DNA of 64,000 nt, from assembly GCA_008330645.1 (NCBI GenBank), contig VLTN01000038.1:1-64000 (forward strand), written 5' to 3'. Below the pieces are notes generated by a model. That model was not told the origin of the DNA. It did not search any database and saw only the letters and a list, made by a program, of their open reading frames with translations. Shown here piece after piece: positions 9,655 to 20,771 of this stretch. The DNA is from Cafeteria roenbergensis (taxonomy: Eukaryota > Sar > Bigyra > Bicosoecida > Cafeteriaceae). Each line of letters starts with the position of its first letter. The first letter of the stretch is position 1. The translations under genes and the position numbers were made by a program.

Positions 9655-11418
9655 TCACTGCTCGGGCTCCCGGCGCTTGCGACTGCGTCGCGCGGCCGGC
9701 CCTCGCGGGGTCACGCCGGCAAGGGGCGCGGAAGGCTCCCGGGGCTCGGCTGCAGCAGGAGCAGCTGCAGCGGCTGCTGCTGGCGTCGTGTTGGACGCGG
9801 CCCCAGCGGCCGCTGCGGCTGCCGCGGGTGGTGTCGCCGCCGCTGCCCCTTCTCCTGCGGAAGCGGCAGCGGCACTGTGCAAGGCCGCGGCGACTGCATC
9901 CCCGCCAGGACTGCCAATCGCAGCAGCCGCTGCCGCCATGGCCGCCACAGCCGTTTGCGAAGAGCGGCCCGCAACAGCCGCCGCCGCAGACTCCAGCGCC
10001 TGCTGCTCCGGCGAGCCTTGGCCCGCCAAGACTGGCTGACCGCCTGCGTCCTCGCCGCCGCGTGGCTCGCGCTCCCCCGCCCCCACGGCCACCTCGATGC
10101 TCGCCTTGCAGCACGGGCAGGTGTCGTTGTCCTTGAGCCAGTGGCCGCCGCAGTCCTCGTGGAACTCGTGGCCGCAGGGAAGCTTCAGCACGTCCTCAGC
10201 GCCGGCCTCCCACTCGCACCGGCAGATCGCGCACATGGGCTCGCCACTCCCGCTCCACGCACCACGCGGCAGAGCCGCGATGAGGGCCGGCGCGCGTGCC
10301 TGCCACCGCTCCTTCCGGACGTCGCCGAGCTGCTCCCCGAGCTGCAGCAGCTCGTCGTAGCCCATACCGTCGGCGGCAGCGCCCTCCTCCGCGTCCGCGT
10401 CGGCGACCACCTCCGCCGCCTCGGCCAGGCGCGCCATCTGCTCCTCGTCCCCGCCGTTCAGGGCCTGCACCTCTGCCATCATCAGCTGCAGAGACAGGCG
10501 CGTGTCTTCGTCCACGTCCGCCCCGCCCTGGCCCCGCATGGACGCCAGGGCCATCTCAACTGAGGCCTGCTGCAGCTGCCGGTACGCAAGCATCGACTCC
10601 TCGCGCATCAGCCGCCGGGCGAACGCCTCGTCGTCCTCCTCGTCCTCCTCGCCCCCTTCGCCCTCTTCGACAGCGACGACCTCGTCGTCGCCATGGTCGC
10701 TTGGCGCGCTTGCAGCGCCCTGCCCTGCAGTGGCAGGAGCCGCAGCGGGAGCAGCCGCGACGTCATCGTCGTCGCACTCGCCTTCAAGCAGCATCGTGAG
10801 CGACCGACGGGCGCCCGCGCTGCCATCCTCGTCGTCGGATGCGGGAGATGCCATGGCGGCCGCGGGGATCGCGCCGGCTGCGGCGGAGAAGGCGAGCCGG
10901 ACCCCTTGGCGAGGACCGCGCCTTGCTGACACGCCAGAGGACGCAAACGACGAGGCGTCGAAATCCGCCAGGTTCAGGGCGCGGGCCCCGCTCTCAAACG
11001 CGGGCGTGCTGTCCTCAACGGTGCGGCCACGCGAGTCGCCGGCGGGGGCCGCCGCGGCGGACGACGGGACCGCACCAGTGGCGGTCCCGCGCGCTGCCGC
11101 CGGAGCGGGCGAGCAAGAGTCCAGCACGATGGGCGCCGCAGCCTGGACCACCGACGAGGCAAAGGGCACTGGGGTTTGCTGGGACGCGCGGGTGGCCATG
11201 GCTGCTGCACGGGGCTGTTGTGGGCGGCGGCAGCCGAGCTTGGTGGCGGCGCGCCAGCTCGCGGCAGAGCCAGACAGCGACTGCAGAGCTGCAGGGCGAA
11301 TGGGCAGAACCTGCGCTGGTCCAGGCCCCGTGATTTCGTGCCCAGCCAGCGCGGAGGCACGCATGGAGCACACACGCCCATCTTGACGGCCGCTAGCTCG
11401 GGTGGGGGCAATCCCCAC
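9655..11418 (-). CDS. RING-H2 E3 ubiquitin ligase, BIG BROTHER-like
   Basis: Open frame of 587 aa from 11418; a more likely start is the ATG at 11199 (514 aa), because the upstream 73 residues look like translated leader. The protein is disordered and acidic in its first half, then has an MGYDELLQLGEQLGD motif followed by a RING-H2 finger: MCAICRCEW, LPCGHEFHEDC, and W..NDTCPCC supply the eight zinc ligands. The YDELLxLGE motif just before the RING is typical of the plant BIG BROTHER/RNF family of E3 ligases, which recruit E2 enzymes and ubiquitinate target proteins. The C-terminal 130 residues are Ala/Pro-rich. Substrates cannot be inferred. Divergent from prefoldin 5. Confidence 0.85.
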   Translation of the reverse strand: MGIAPTRASGRQDGRVCSMRASALAGHEITGPGPAQVLPIRPAALQSLSGSAASWRAATKLGCRRPQQPRAAAMATRASQQTPVPFASSVVQAAAPIVLDSCSPAPAAARGTATGAVPSSAAAAPAGDSRGRTVEDSTPAFESGARALNLADFDASSFASSGVSARRGPRQGVRLAFSAAAGAIPAAAMASPASDDEDGSAGARRSLTMLLEGECDDDDVAAAPAAAPATAGQGAASAPSDHGDDEVVAVEEGEGGEEDEEDDEAFARRLMREESMLAYRQLQQASVEMALASMRGQGGADVDEDTRLSLQLMMAEVQALNGGDEEQMARLAEAAEVVADADAEEGAAADGMGYDELLQLGEQLGDVRKERWQARAPALIAALPRGAWSGSGEPMCAICRCEWEAGAEDVLKLPCGHEFHEDCGGHWLKDNDTCPCCKASIEVAVGAGEREPRGGEDAGGQPVLAGQGSPEQQALESAAAAVAGRSSQTAVAAMAAAAAAIGSPGGDAVAAALHSAAAASAGEGAAAATPPAAAAAAAGAASNTTPAAAAAAAPAAAEPREPSAPLAGVTPRGPAARRSRKRREPEQ

Positions 11419-11707
11419 CGTTGTGAGGGCGCCGTGGCGCGCAGTGGGAGCTTTGGCTTCGGACCTTGCCGGGACTTGGAGCCTTCAGGCCCACGCACGA
11501 GGAGCGGCACCGCGCACCATTCAAAGGGGCGCTTTGCTGGGTCAGAACCTCGCGGCAAGGGCCACCATGCCCGCCCAGTGGCGTCGTTCCAAAGCCTTCG
11601 CAGCGTTTGCACAAATCGGAGGGCGGCAGCAGAGCCCGAGCCTCCGAACCGAGTTTGTCTCAAATTTCGTCGGCGGTCCGACCGCGCACGGACCTCCCCT
11701 GTGGACC
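11200..11707. promoter_or_regulatory. Divergent promoter region, RING ligase/prefoldin 5
   Basis: 508 bp between the preferred RING start (11199) and the prefoldin start (11708). If the RING protein starts at 11418 the shared region shrinks to 289 bp. No specific element was recognised. Confidence 0.4.
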
Positions 11708-13231
11708 ATGGCAGCCAGCGGATCCGCGGCGAAGGGAAAGGGTGGCGACCCAGGAGAGATTGACATCAGCTCGCTGAGCGTGGAGCAGCTGCAGACCCTG
11801 ATGAAGCAGGTCGAGCAGGTGAGGAGAGCCGCCCAAACGACATGCAAGCCCAGCCGCTCCCGCCTTGGTGCAGCCAGGCCGCGCGCCCTCCCCCCGATGC
11901 AAAGGCTCCCTGTTCCAGCGGGAAAGCGCGAGTGCGCCCCCGCCTCGCCGCGGAACTGCCATTAGCCTCGCACGACCGCTCACCGGCAAGGCCGACAAGC
12001 AACCGCGCCTTGGGGCGCGCGCGCTGCGCCCGGCGAGCGGCACCTCGCTTGTGCCCACGCGGCGCTTTGTTTTTATTATGTTTCTTTCCGGGACGTGTGC
12101 ATTCCCGTCCGCGTGGCGCCGCAGGAGCTGACTGGCCTGAAGCAGTCCTATGGCGCCCTCAAGAGCGCGGAGCAGCGCTTCCGGACCTCCCGCGAGGCGG
12201 TGGCCGGCCTCAAGACCACTCCCGACGGTGAGGCTGTCCGCACCGCGCGAGAAGCGACCGGGTGTCAACGGGGGCGTGGGCGGCGCGCCCTTTCGTCGGC
12301 AGCCAGCCGACCGAGCAGCGGCCCGCCCGCGCCCGACGGCGGCGCCACCGCCACCCCTGGCGCCCCGCTGTTGTCCCGCCCTCTGCGCTGCATGGCAGCG
12401 ACGCTGACTGGCCGCTTCCACGCCCTGCTGCCTTCCCAGCTGCCGGGCTGCGAGGCGAAGGCCCCCGTCCTGGCCGGCAGGAGCTTCCTCCCCCCCCCCC
12501 GCTCCGCCTTCTTTGGCCGCCTGCGCGCGTCGCAGGCATCAACACGACACGCTTCGCCCCCACCTCACTGGCCCCCCTTGACGCAGGTGAAGAGGTGCTG
12601 GTGCCCCTGACCACCTCGCTCTTCGTCCCGGGCCGCATCAAGGCCACCTCCCGCGTTCTCGTCGACGTCGGCACTGGCTTCTACGTGGGAAAGTCTCTTG
12701 ACGACGCGTCTGCCATCCTGGAGAAGAAGGTGAGTGGCCTTGTGCTCGCGCGCGGCTGCTGCTCCCAGCGGCAGCGTGTGGCCTTGTGCTCGCGCGCGGC
12801 TGCTGCTCACAGCGGCAGCGTGTGGCCTTGTGCTCGCGCGCGGCTGCTGCTCACAGCGGCAGCGTGTGGCCTTGTGCTCGCGCGCGGCGCGCTGAGGCAG
12901 GCAGGGTCGGTGCTGCGGCAGGTGGAGGGGGCGAGCGACTCTCTGACCACCCGCCGATCCAACGAAGTTGGGGGGGTGGTCGCGGAGAAGGGAGGCGCGG
13001 GGTCGCTTCCGCGCCGCCGGCCTGGGCGCCGTATCGATGCTGCCGCCTCTGCTGCTGGCCTGCTGCTGGCCTGCTGCTGGTTGCGACGCGCAGGAGAAGA
13101 GCATCGTCGAGACCACGAACAGCATTGCCCGCCAGGTGCGGGAGAAGGAGGCGGGCGCGGAGGCCATCAGCCAGATGATGTACATGAAGGGCCAGGCGGC
13201 CCGGGCGGCTGCTGCGGGGCGCACGGCGTGA
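11708..13231 (+). CDS. PFDN5: Prefoldin subunit 5 (alpha class)
   Basis: Four exons: 11708-11818, 12125-12227, 12587-12729 and 13094-13231, joining in frame to 164 aa. Prefoldin is a hexameric cytosolic chaperone that hands nascent actin and tubulin to CCT. Exon 1 carries LSVEQLQTLMKQVEQ and exon 2 continues the first helix of the coiled coil; exon 3 codes the beta-hairpin core (EEVLVPLTTSLFVPG, then VLVDVGTGFYVGK), the hallmark of PFDN5/MM-1; exon 4 is the second helix. All donors are GTGAG and all acceptors CGCAG. The three introns (306, 359 and 364 bp) together exceed the coding length, unusual among the neighbours, and intron 3 contains a tandem repeat. Identity is firm. Confidence 0.93.
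12734..12890. repeat. 44-bp tandem repeat in prefoldin intron 3
   Basis: About 3.5 near-identical copies of a 44-bp unit beginning GTGGCCTTGTGCTCGCGCG, starting five bases after the intron 3 donor. The unit begins in the region of the splice donor itself, so it may have arisen by duplication of the exon-intron edge. Confidence 0.9.
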
Positions 13232-13559
13232 GGGGTGTGCCCGCGACGGGCGGCGGCCCGGGCGGGGGGCTGTGCGTGAGGGGTGCGCCCGCGACGGGCG
13301 GCGGCCCGGGCGGCTGCTGCGGGGCGGGAAGCTGGCTTGGGCTGGTGGGGCTGTTGGCTCCCTGCTTGGTGCGCTGCCGCTGCTGCTGCGTGTGCATGCG
13401 AGCCCTCGGCGAACGGAGGGCCAGCGACGCGAGCACCGCTCGCTCGAGAGTGGGTCCGCGCCGTACAGGCAGTCTACGCGCAGGCCGCAAGGGCGCAACG
13501 CACACAGTCAACAAGCGCGCGTGCGCAACACACACGCATGAACACACCCAGGCCGCGCG
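13232..13559. other. Convergent intergenic region
   Basis: 328 bp between converging stop codons of prefoldin 5 and the small coiled-coil gene. It holds two GC-rich near-repeats of about 50 bp (13226-13320, each containing GCGACGGGCGGCGGCCCGGG). No gene recognised. Confidence 0.5.
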
Positions 13560-13862
13560 TCACGGCGAGGCCGACTCGATTCGCCGCACCTGCTCGCCGA
13601 GCTCGGCGATGATGGAGGCGGACCTGCTGGCAACGCGGCCATCGAGGTGCTTCCACCGCGTCTGCTCCAGCTGGAGGGTGGCGGCCTGCACCTTGTCGAG
13701 CCCTGGGATCACGGCCTCCGCGAACACGTCCTTGCTGGACAGCTCGCGGGCGTCCGCGCGGCACACTGCGGCAAGCCCCTTCATCACCGCCGCGTGCGCC
13801 TCCGCAAGCGCGGCCACATCCCGCCGCAGGCTAGCCGTCTCCATCGGCGCCGCGTCGTCCAT
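13560..13862 (-). CDS. Small helical protein, unknown
   Basis: A 100-aa protein if started at the ATG at 13862 ([15 protein letters not shown]). The whole length is predicted helical and amphipathic, with heptad-like Leu/Val spacing and a WKHLDGRV segment near residue 70. Size and helicity are like small subunits of BLOC-1/BORC or other tethering complexes, but no signature was recognised and none is claimed. The gene is very close to AP2S1: their start codons are 126 bp apart on opposite strands, so they almost certainly share a promoter. That it is a real gene is supported by the lack of stops, protein-like composition and the compact divergent arrangement. Confidence 0.6.
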   Translation of the reverse strand: MDDAAPMETASLRRDVAALAEAHAAVMKGLAAVCRADARELSSKDVFAEAVIPGLDKVQAATLQLEQTRWKHLDGRVASRSASIIAELGEQVRRIESASP

Positions 13863-13988
13863 GCAGTGCCGGCCGCCCTCCGCCTGCCGAGTGCAAGGGC
13901 GGCCGCCGCGCGGCGGCAGAGCAGCGCGTGGCCCAGCAGCGGCGAGAGAACTCGGAGCCGAGAAACGCACAGCCGGCTAGCTGGCGGG

Positions 13989-14830
13989 ATGGTGAGCGTG
14001 ACTGGGCAGGCCGGGAGAGGCAGGTGCACGAGGCCGTTCGTCGCACGTCTCGCCGAGACCCGTCGACAGCGGGCGCGAGGACGGCAAGCGCCGTGTCCGC
14101 GCTCGGCGGCCCGCCGGAGCCTTGCCGTGCAGCGATGCTGCTTGCACCCGCCCCCGATCCCTCGCTGCACCGACGGCTTTGCGCCGCAGATTCGCTTTTT
14201 CTTGCTCCAGAACAGGGCCGGGAAGACCCGGCTCTCCAAGTGGTACGTGACCGTGGAGGAGCCGGAGAAGCGCAAGATCGAGACCGAGGTGTTCAAGCTC
14301 ATCTCGTGAGGCCTGCACAGCGGCACCGCTCGGGCGCAGAGTTGCCCTAGTGCGGGCGTCAGCCGGTGCGAGTTCCGTCGGCCCGGCCGCGTCGCCGGGC
14401 GAGAAGAAACGTTCAGGAATCCAGCCTCGGCAGCGCGCGCGAGGCAAGCCGCCTGCGCCCTCCCCACGGCTGCCCCCGCGCACCCGCCTCTCTTTGCCGC
14501 AGTGCCCGCGATGGCAAGTTCACAAACTTTGTCGAGTTCAAGACGTACAAGATCATCTACCGGCGGTACGCTGGCCTGTACTTTGCAATGTGTGTGGACG
14601 TGACCGACAACGAGCTGGCCTGCCTCGAGTCCATCCACCTCTTCGTTGAGACGCTGGACCGGTACTTTGGCAACGTGTGCGAGCTGGACCTGGTGTTTAA
14701 CTTCCACAAGACGTACATGATCCTGGACGAATTCATTCTAGGAGGGGAGCTGCTCGAAACCTCCATGGTGGACATTCTCACGCGCATGACCAACATCGAG
14801 GTCACGATGGACGGCAAGGCATCCACATGA
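13989..14830 (+). CDS. AP2S1: AP-2 complex subunit sigma
   Basis: Three exons: 13989-13991 (only the ATG), 14190-14305 and 14503-14830, joining in frame to 148 aa. AP-2 sigma is the small subunit of the plasma-membrane clathrin adaptor and helps bind acidic dileucine sorting signals. The joined protein starts [16 protein letters not shown] and contains [20 protein letters not shown] and [17 protein letters not shown] and [10 protein letters not shown] point to sigma-2 rather than sigma-1 or -3, although [10 protein letters not shown] is sigma-1-like. The first intron falls exactly after the ATG (ATG followed by GTGAGCG); without it the conserved N-terminal Ile-Arg-Phe would have no start codon. 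Divergent from the 100-aa gene and convergent with DPH3. Confidence 0.93.
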
Positions 14831-15244
14831 GCTCGGCGACTTGCCACGGCCCCGCCGCCACGGGCTGCGCTGTTGGAACTCTGTCTCCACGCAGGGCCGC
14901 GTGCCGCAGTGTGTGTGGGGGGGGCGGGCGCCTTCCTGCGCCGCCGCCGGACTCGCTGCGCCGTCGGCCGCGTGCCTGCCGAGCCCTCCTGCGCCGCCTG
15001 CTTGGTTTGCGAGCGTTCGCCGTTGTCCCGGCGCCGATTTGCGTGCGGTCTCCGTTCGCCCGCCCGCCCCCGCCTCTTAAATACGACTTGCGTTGGCTGG
15101 CTGCCTCCACAGTCCCGCAGCTGGTGCGACGCCTCCCCCCCCCCCGCCGCGATCCCAGCCACATGGGCGCCTTCTTCATCAGAAAGGTTGCGGCGCGGGC
15201 GGCGCCTGCACGGCGGTGCCCGCGCAACTCGTCGTTGGGCCATG
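14831..15244. other. Convergent intergenic region
   Basis: 414 bp between the converging AP2S1 and DPH3 stop codons. Nothing recognised. Confidence 0.5.
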
Positions 15245-15617
15245 CTACGCGTCTGCGCCTGCTACCTCTTCAAACTCCTCCAGGTCCTCGTCGTCATACA
15301 CCACGCGGATGCGCAGCGAACAGCTGGGACACGAGGCGGTGTCTTCCCCGTCGAGCAGCTCGTCCTGCGACCCGAGGGAGGGCGGGCGGGCGAAGCGCGG
15401 CAGCGTCGGCGAGCGCCGGCGGAAGCAGCGCGCGCAGGCAAGCGAGAGACGTCTCCGTCGCGGTCCGTCCCCGCACACGAGGCACACCTGTCGCCGTGGA
15501 TCTCACCAGGGTGATGAAGAACCGGTCCCCGCACGGGCAGGGGTAGTAGAACGTCCTGGCTGCCTCGTCGAAATCGAAGTCCGCGAGCTCCACGTCGTCG
15601 TACACAGTCGCGCCCAT
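15245..15617 (-). CDS. DPH3: DPH3 (CSL zinc-finger protein)
   Basis: Two exons: 15617-15507 and 15364-15245, joining in frame to 76 aa. DPH3 is an iron/zinc-binding electron carrier for the radical step of diphthamide synthesis on elongation factor 2, and also serves Elongator in tRNA modification. The CSL-type zinc finger is complete: [10 protein letters not shown] gives the first Cys pair and [17 protein letters not shown] gives the second and the diagnostic CSL triplet. Exon junction is [11 protein letters not shown], as in other DPH3 proteins where a D/E-rich loop joins the two Cys pairs. The C-terminus is acidic ([10 protein letters not shown]). Identification is firm despite the small size. 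Confidence 0.95.
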
Positions 15618-16619
15618 GGCCGGAGGGCGGAAACCTGGCGGGAGCCTTGTGCTGTCCGCAGGCGAGGGGCGCCGGGGGCCGGGCTTCCGCGGGGCTGCGA
15701 GTCGCGGCGGCGCGAAAGCGTGCGCGCCGCAGCGAATTCGCTCTCCCCCGGTGGCGGCTCTGTCGGCGCGGCGGCTCTGTCGGCGAGGGGAAACGGTCGT
15801 CGTCGGGGGATCGTTGTTGCGGCCGGGGCTCTGCCAGTCGAGGCAAGGAGCAGCAGGCGCTGCAATGCGACCGAAGCTCCGCTCGCCCCAGCGCCAGGCG
15901 CTGCTTGTGCAGGGCTTCGATGGCAGGCACCGGGTTCGATGCCAGGCGTCCCCGTGCGGCTGGCACGGTCCGCCGGGGGCGCCTCCGCGCGGGGCCTGCT
16001 GGATCCTGGTGGTGGCATCGCGTTGCTGCGCCGCAGCCCACTGCCACATCCCGACGGCTGCTTGACTGGCGCCGTCAGTCCGGCGCGCAAGTCATGGGCC
16101 CGTCTGGACGAGCCGATCATTCTGCGCCTTTTCAGTAGGAGCTGCATGCCCGTGGGCGGCCCCGGTCGGAGCGGCGGCGAAGGCGGCCAACGGCTCGGGG
16201 CCATCGGCGACAAGCAGGCTGGAAGTTTTTTCTTCGGCCAGGTTCCAGGACGTCGATCGCCCTTGACCGATCAGAAGCAGCGCTGCTGCAAGCCTCCGCC
16301 TGTCCGTCGATCCCACTCCCCGGACAACAAGGGACGGCCCCAGGTGAGCTGCTGCAGCGCGCTGCGCCCCCAGGCCGGCCTCGGCGGCGCCGCTCGGCCT
16401 CCAGCGGGCAGGGATGCGCGCCGGTCGCCGTTTTGGGTCAAGCCGGCATCAGCAAAGCCTTGCTGCCGCATCGTTACCTTCGCTGTGCCAGCGAGCCGCC
16501 TCCTTCGCGCCGAGCTCGCGGCCATGCGTCCGCGCGAGCCCGCCCCCGCCCCCTCGCGCCCCTGCAGTCCCGCCGGAGCACCCGCCCCGCCTCCTTGAGC
16601 AAAGCGGCCTCCCCCCGCC
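15618..16619. promoter_or_regulatory. Long divergent region, DPH3/TALE gene
   Basis: About 1 kb between divergent start codons, the longest shared promoter here. A GTGAGC donor-like site after CCCCAG at 16343 and a CCCCTGCAG acceptor-like site ending at 16566 suggest a 5' UTR intron in the TALE gene. Two copies of CGGCTCTGTCGGCG lie at about 15763-15787, on the DPH3 side. No conserved coding sequence was recognised. Confidence 0.4.
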
Positions 16620-19326
16620 ATGTCGGACTCGGACTTCGCAAGCGCACTGGGCTCCATGCCAAAGCTGGCTTTCGACGCCTCCTGCTTCACGTGCTTCTCC
16701 CCGGCCCTGGACCAGGACCCCAACAAGGCGCCGACTGTGAAGAACATGTTCGCGTCGGTGGGCTTCTCGGACGCCAGCCTTGGTCGTAAGCAGGCTGCGT
16801 GGCGCCTGAGCGTGGCGGCCGAGCCGGGCGTGCCCGACACGCCTTCCCCGCCCCCGGGAGACCTGGACGCGGACCTGGCCCGCCTCCTCGCGGACGACGA
16901 GGGCGAGGACCAAGAGGTGGGCCTCTCCGGCCTGTCCCGCGGCGGGGCGCGCTGCACGAGCGCGGACGGCGCCGGCAACAACCCGTTCAGCGTCCGCGGA
17001 GGCTCTCGCCTCGACCTCGACGACGCGAGTCCCATGGCCGCAGCGGGACCCGACGACCTGCATCTGCTCCCCACCTCCCTCGTCGGCGACGACAACACCG
17101 TGAGTGTCCTCCCGTGCCCCGCGCCGCGCATGCGCCGCCGCCAGGCCGCCCAGCGCGCCAGGACGCGCGGATCGCCGTTGCGCGGCTGCCCCGTGTCAGC
17201 TGACGGGCCGCCGACTCTCGCTGGAGATGTCGGCCCGTTTCGCCGCCCGCGTTCGCTCGGGCTTCGACTCCCACTCTCTAGCCGGTCTAGCGTGGGCCAC
17301 CTCTGCCGCCCGCCCGCCGCGTGCATGTACCGGGGGCTCTCGGCCTCGTACCACTTGCCAGAGGCCACCGGCGCTTCCGTGAGGCGCGCGCCGTGCTCGG
17401 CTGCCCAGTCGGCCCGGCCCTGCCGTCCATCCTGCTCGCCAGCGGCGTCCGAAAAGCAGCGCCCGTTGCCGTCCCCCAGCCCGCTGCCCCTGCTCGGGCA
17501 TGCAACAACTGCCGGCGAGTGCCGCGGCGAGAGGGATGGGGACACCGATTCGTGCCCGAGCCGGCGCCGGGAGCCAGGGCGCTCGCGAACTGTGTGCCGC
17601 CCGATGGCTTCGGGGTTCTGTTTCGCCATCGCGGGGCCGAGGCATGCCGCTGTTCCAACGCCCTCCTCCGGACAACCCCCCGCCCTTTGCGGCCTAGGCG
17701 GCACCCACAGCAGCCTGGGATGCCCCCGCATCTCCCCTCCCACTGCCGCCTCACGCCTCCCCTGGACGTGCGAGCGCTCGCCTCGCCCGCGCGCTCCGTC
17801 CGCCTGGCCGCGTGCCTCGGTTTCCGACACGCCCTTTGCAGGCGTCGAGGCGCCGTGCGCCCCTCCCCTCGCCGTCCGCTGCCCGCCTTTCGGCCCCGGC
17901 TCGCCCGAGCTTGGTCCGCAAGACAGGCCGTGTCGCGGTTCGCTTCGGCAACGTGCCGCCGGTGGCGCTGATTCGAAGCGATGGCTGCCGTCGACGCGCG
18001 CCCCCCGTCTGCCTCTCGCAGTGCACGACTTGCTGGAACCTGCACGCCGCCATGGCGGAGCGCAAGGTCAGGAGGGACTACAGCCTCCCCGAGACGGCCA
18101 TGGCTCTTGGCTCCTCGAAGATCATGAGCTCTGAGGAGCGCGCCTTCGTGGACCGGCTCATGTCCGGAAAGTCGGAGGACGCGACCGTGGCTGCCCTGTC
18201 GGAAGAGGCCGCCATTGCCGCCCGCCTAGGGGGGCTTCCGTTCCCCGCAGACTCGTCCGTCACTCCCCCGCAAGCCGACTTTGCGACCGAGCTCCGTTCC
18301 TCGGCCTCGCCGCACGGGGAGGCGGGCGGCTCGGTCAGCGTGGCTTCAGCAGACGTGCCCGCGGCGCGTGCCTCGAAGCGGCTGGCCAGCGATATGGACG
18401 CGACCAGCACCATGGACAGCATGCACATGTACGGCGCGGCTATGGTCTCGCGCTTCGACGCCGCGCAGCCTTCTTCGCAGCTCGCGGACGCTTCTGCCAC
18501 CAACAACGCTGCTGTCTCTGGCAAGCGCGCGCGTCGCGCGACCGCTGTCCAGTCCTCATCCTCCCACCACAACCTGACGGCCGTATCGGTCCCCAGCCAC
18601 TTTGAGGTGCCCACTTCGGCCTTCGTGAACGCATCGTCCCCCACCGGGTCGGCGGGATCAGCTGCCGGCAGCCAGAGGCACCAGTCGCGTTCCTCCTCCG
18701 CAGCAAAGGGCAGGCAGCTCCCCGAGTGGTCCGTGCACATCCTCAAGGAGTGGCTCCTCTCTCAGGAGCACTTCGACTACCCCTGGCCCACCCCCGAGGA
18801 GAAGACCGAGCTCGCCGCTCGGGCAGGAATTGACGAGCGCCAGCTTGGCATCTGGCTCACCAACGCCCGCAAGCGCCTTTGGATGCCGCTCCGCCGCCGC
18901 CAAGGCTTGCCCATCCCGCGCTACGCCGACGCCAAGGCTGAGCGTGTCCAAAAGGCCCTCGTTGCCCGCGTGGAGCGAGAGGCACGCAAGGTGTCGCCTG
19001 CCAGCTCCCAGAGCCACGTGGTTGACCCAGTCGGCGCGGCTCGCGTCAACGCCGCCCTGCACGCCGCGCAGGCACAGCTTCGCGCGGAGGCTGCGTCTCT
19101 CGACGCCGAGGCCGCCGCAGTTGAGCACCGCGCTGCAATGCTTGAGCAGGCGCTCGCGGGCCCTGGCCCGGCCATGCCTCTCTCCTACGGCCGCATGACC
19201 ACCCCTCAGCTCGCACCGATGCCGGCGATGCAGCCTGCATTCCCGCCGGCGCTCATGGGGCCCACCGACTACGACGTCAACTTCGGACTGCCTGACGACG
19301 ACGACTTTGCCCTGGGCCTGGCCTGA
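16620..19326 (+). CDS. TALE-class homeodomain protein
   Basis: Two exons, 16620-17099 and 18022-19326, joining in frame (phase 0) to 594 aa. Residues about 389-450 form a TALE (KN-type) homeodomain: LKEWLLSQEHFDYPWPTPEE carries the three-residue loop extension (Pro-Tyr/Trp-Pro), and ERQLGIWLTNARKRLWMP is the recognition helix. TALE proteins are DNA-binding transcription factors, often acting as heterodimers. The usual helix-3 WFxNxRxR reads WLTNARKR, with Leu for the near-invariant Phe. The N-terminus is acidic, disordered and Ser-rich, as expected for an activation region; after the homeodomain comes an Ala/Glu/Arg-rich probable coiled coil, then a Met/Pro-rich tail ending in DDDDFALGLA. The 922-bp intron is the longest in the window; a second, separate start at 18052 is possible, making the exon join slightly uncertain. 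Confidence 0.85.
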
Positions 19327-20771
19327 GCGATTCGCCGAGGCCTGCCTTGCGTTTGCCTGCAGCCACAGTATCAGCGCCTGGCCTCCCCGGACCGGCGCTC
19401 CTGCGCGCGACTCTCGACGCTCGCGTCGACTGCGCCCCGCCGCTCGCTTCTTCCGCCTCCCGTGTCAACAACGCTTGGTCTCGCTCGTCCCTTGACGGGC
19501 CGTCCCCGCTCCTCCCCAGCTTCCATTGTTTTCCTGCTTGGGGAGGTGGCGAGGACGGAAGCGGACGCGAGGCCAGTTTGTCGCGCGGTTGCGGCAGGGA
19601 GCGAGGCCGACCTAGACGGGGCAGCGGCGTGAGTGGTTGGGGTCCGCGCGGCGCTGCCGAGGCGGCCTGGGCCTGCTGTGAGCTCGCGGCGTGCAGGCTT
19701 GTGCTGCGTGCGTTGGCCCCGGCCGGGCAGTCGACGCCCTGTGCCTGGGGCCCGCTGTTGAGCCTGGTGGCTCGTGTGTTCTCTTTCGTTGTCTTGTCTG
19801 CACCAGCCTGGGCTGTCCTGCGCCTGGCCGCTCGCGACCGGGCGCGCCGCGGCCGGGCTTGGTGGTGCTGGAGCGCCTTGGCCATGAGGAGGAGGCGCGG
19901 AGCGGGAGTGCGGTTCGAAGCGCAAGTCGCTGCAGAGGAGGAGATGGCCCGCTCTGGCCCCATCGGCATTTGTGTCGTGGGAAAGAGCGCGATCGAGCGG
20001 CCGCTCCTTTGCGGAGTCGCCGTGGCCACATGCGGCGTGGCGGTACCGCCCCACTCCCCTCTGCGGCGCTTGCACTTCCCGGCCTCTCGTCTCCGAGCCC
20101 TTTCCTGGCCAGGCTGCGCCCTCCCTTCGTTTTGCTCGATCGGCTCGAGCATGTGATGTGCGTCAAGGTGTGGCTCCGTCAATTGATTTCATGTTCCGGG
20201 GCGGCATGTCCGTTGCGTGCAGGCGCGCGGCGGATGCAGCGGCGCAGTGGCTCCCCTTTCGCCCGCCCCCTTGCCCCTCCTTGAAGCGGAGGTGGAGCAT
20301 TTCGGGGGACGAGTGATCGATCAACGTGGACGGTCTGCTGATGAGCGCGCCAGCAGGCAGCTGCGTCGCCGCCTGCCACGCCGCCGCACACGCTGCTGGC
20401 TCGACCGCCGCCACTGCGCAAGTGAGGCCCACTGGCGAGCCAACGCTGGCGTGCGTCACCGCAGTGTCAGGCGCCGCACGCAATTTCTTGGCGCTCGACC
20501 GTGTCTCACTGTGTCGCGCTTGCAGAATCTGTGCTGTCGCTCTGCGCCCGCCCCATTCGCCTCGGTCACAACGCATCGACAGCACACAGCCTCAAACACT
20601 CAAGTCCTGAGGGCGGTGCAGCTCGCTGCTCTCTCTCTCTCTCTTTGCCCCCACGACGGCACGCTGCCGCGCAAACGAGGGCGGCGGGCGGTTGGAAGCC
20701 GCACCCGGCCGCAGGCGTCGGGCCCTGCCCCCTCGCGCGCGCCGCGTCGTGCGGGCCCAGGCGCCTGCCCC
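19327..20771. other. Convergent gene-poor region
   Basis: 1,445 bp between the TALE stop and the DNAI7 stop. Open frames exist on both strands (for example 19347-20156 on +) but show no recognisable domain. Splice-like sites are present (GTGAGG at 20421, CTTGCAG ending at 20525), so a small unrecognised gene cannot be excluded. A short CT run lies at about 20630-20645. Confidence 0.4.

Noticed and set aside
15618-16619. A further gene between DPH3 and the TALE gene
   Set aside because: Frames on both strands are uninterrupted for up to about 250 codons but overlap DPH3 or lack any conserved pattern; a 5' UTR intron explains the splice-like sites better.
19944-20610. Possible small gene (MARSGPIGICVVGK... 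and MSAPAGSCVAACHAAA...)
   Set aside because: Some phrases recall TRAPP or roadblock-type small proteins, but no spliced frame gives a recognisable domain and an in-frame stop lies between the pieces.
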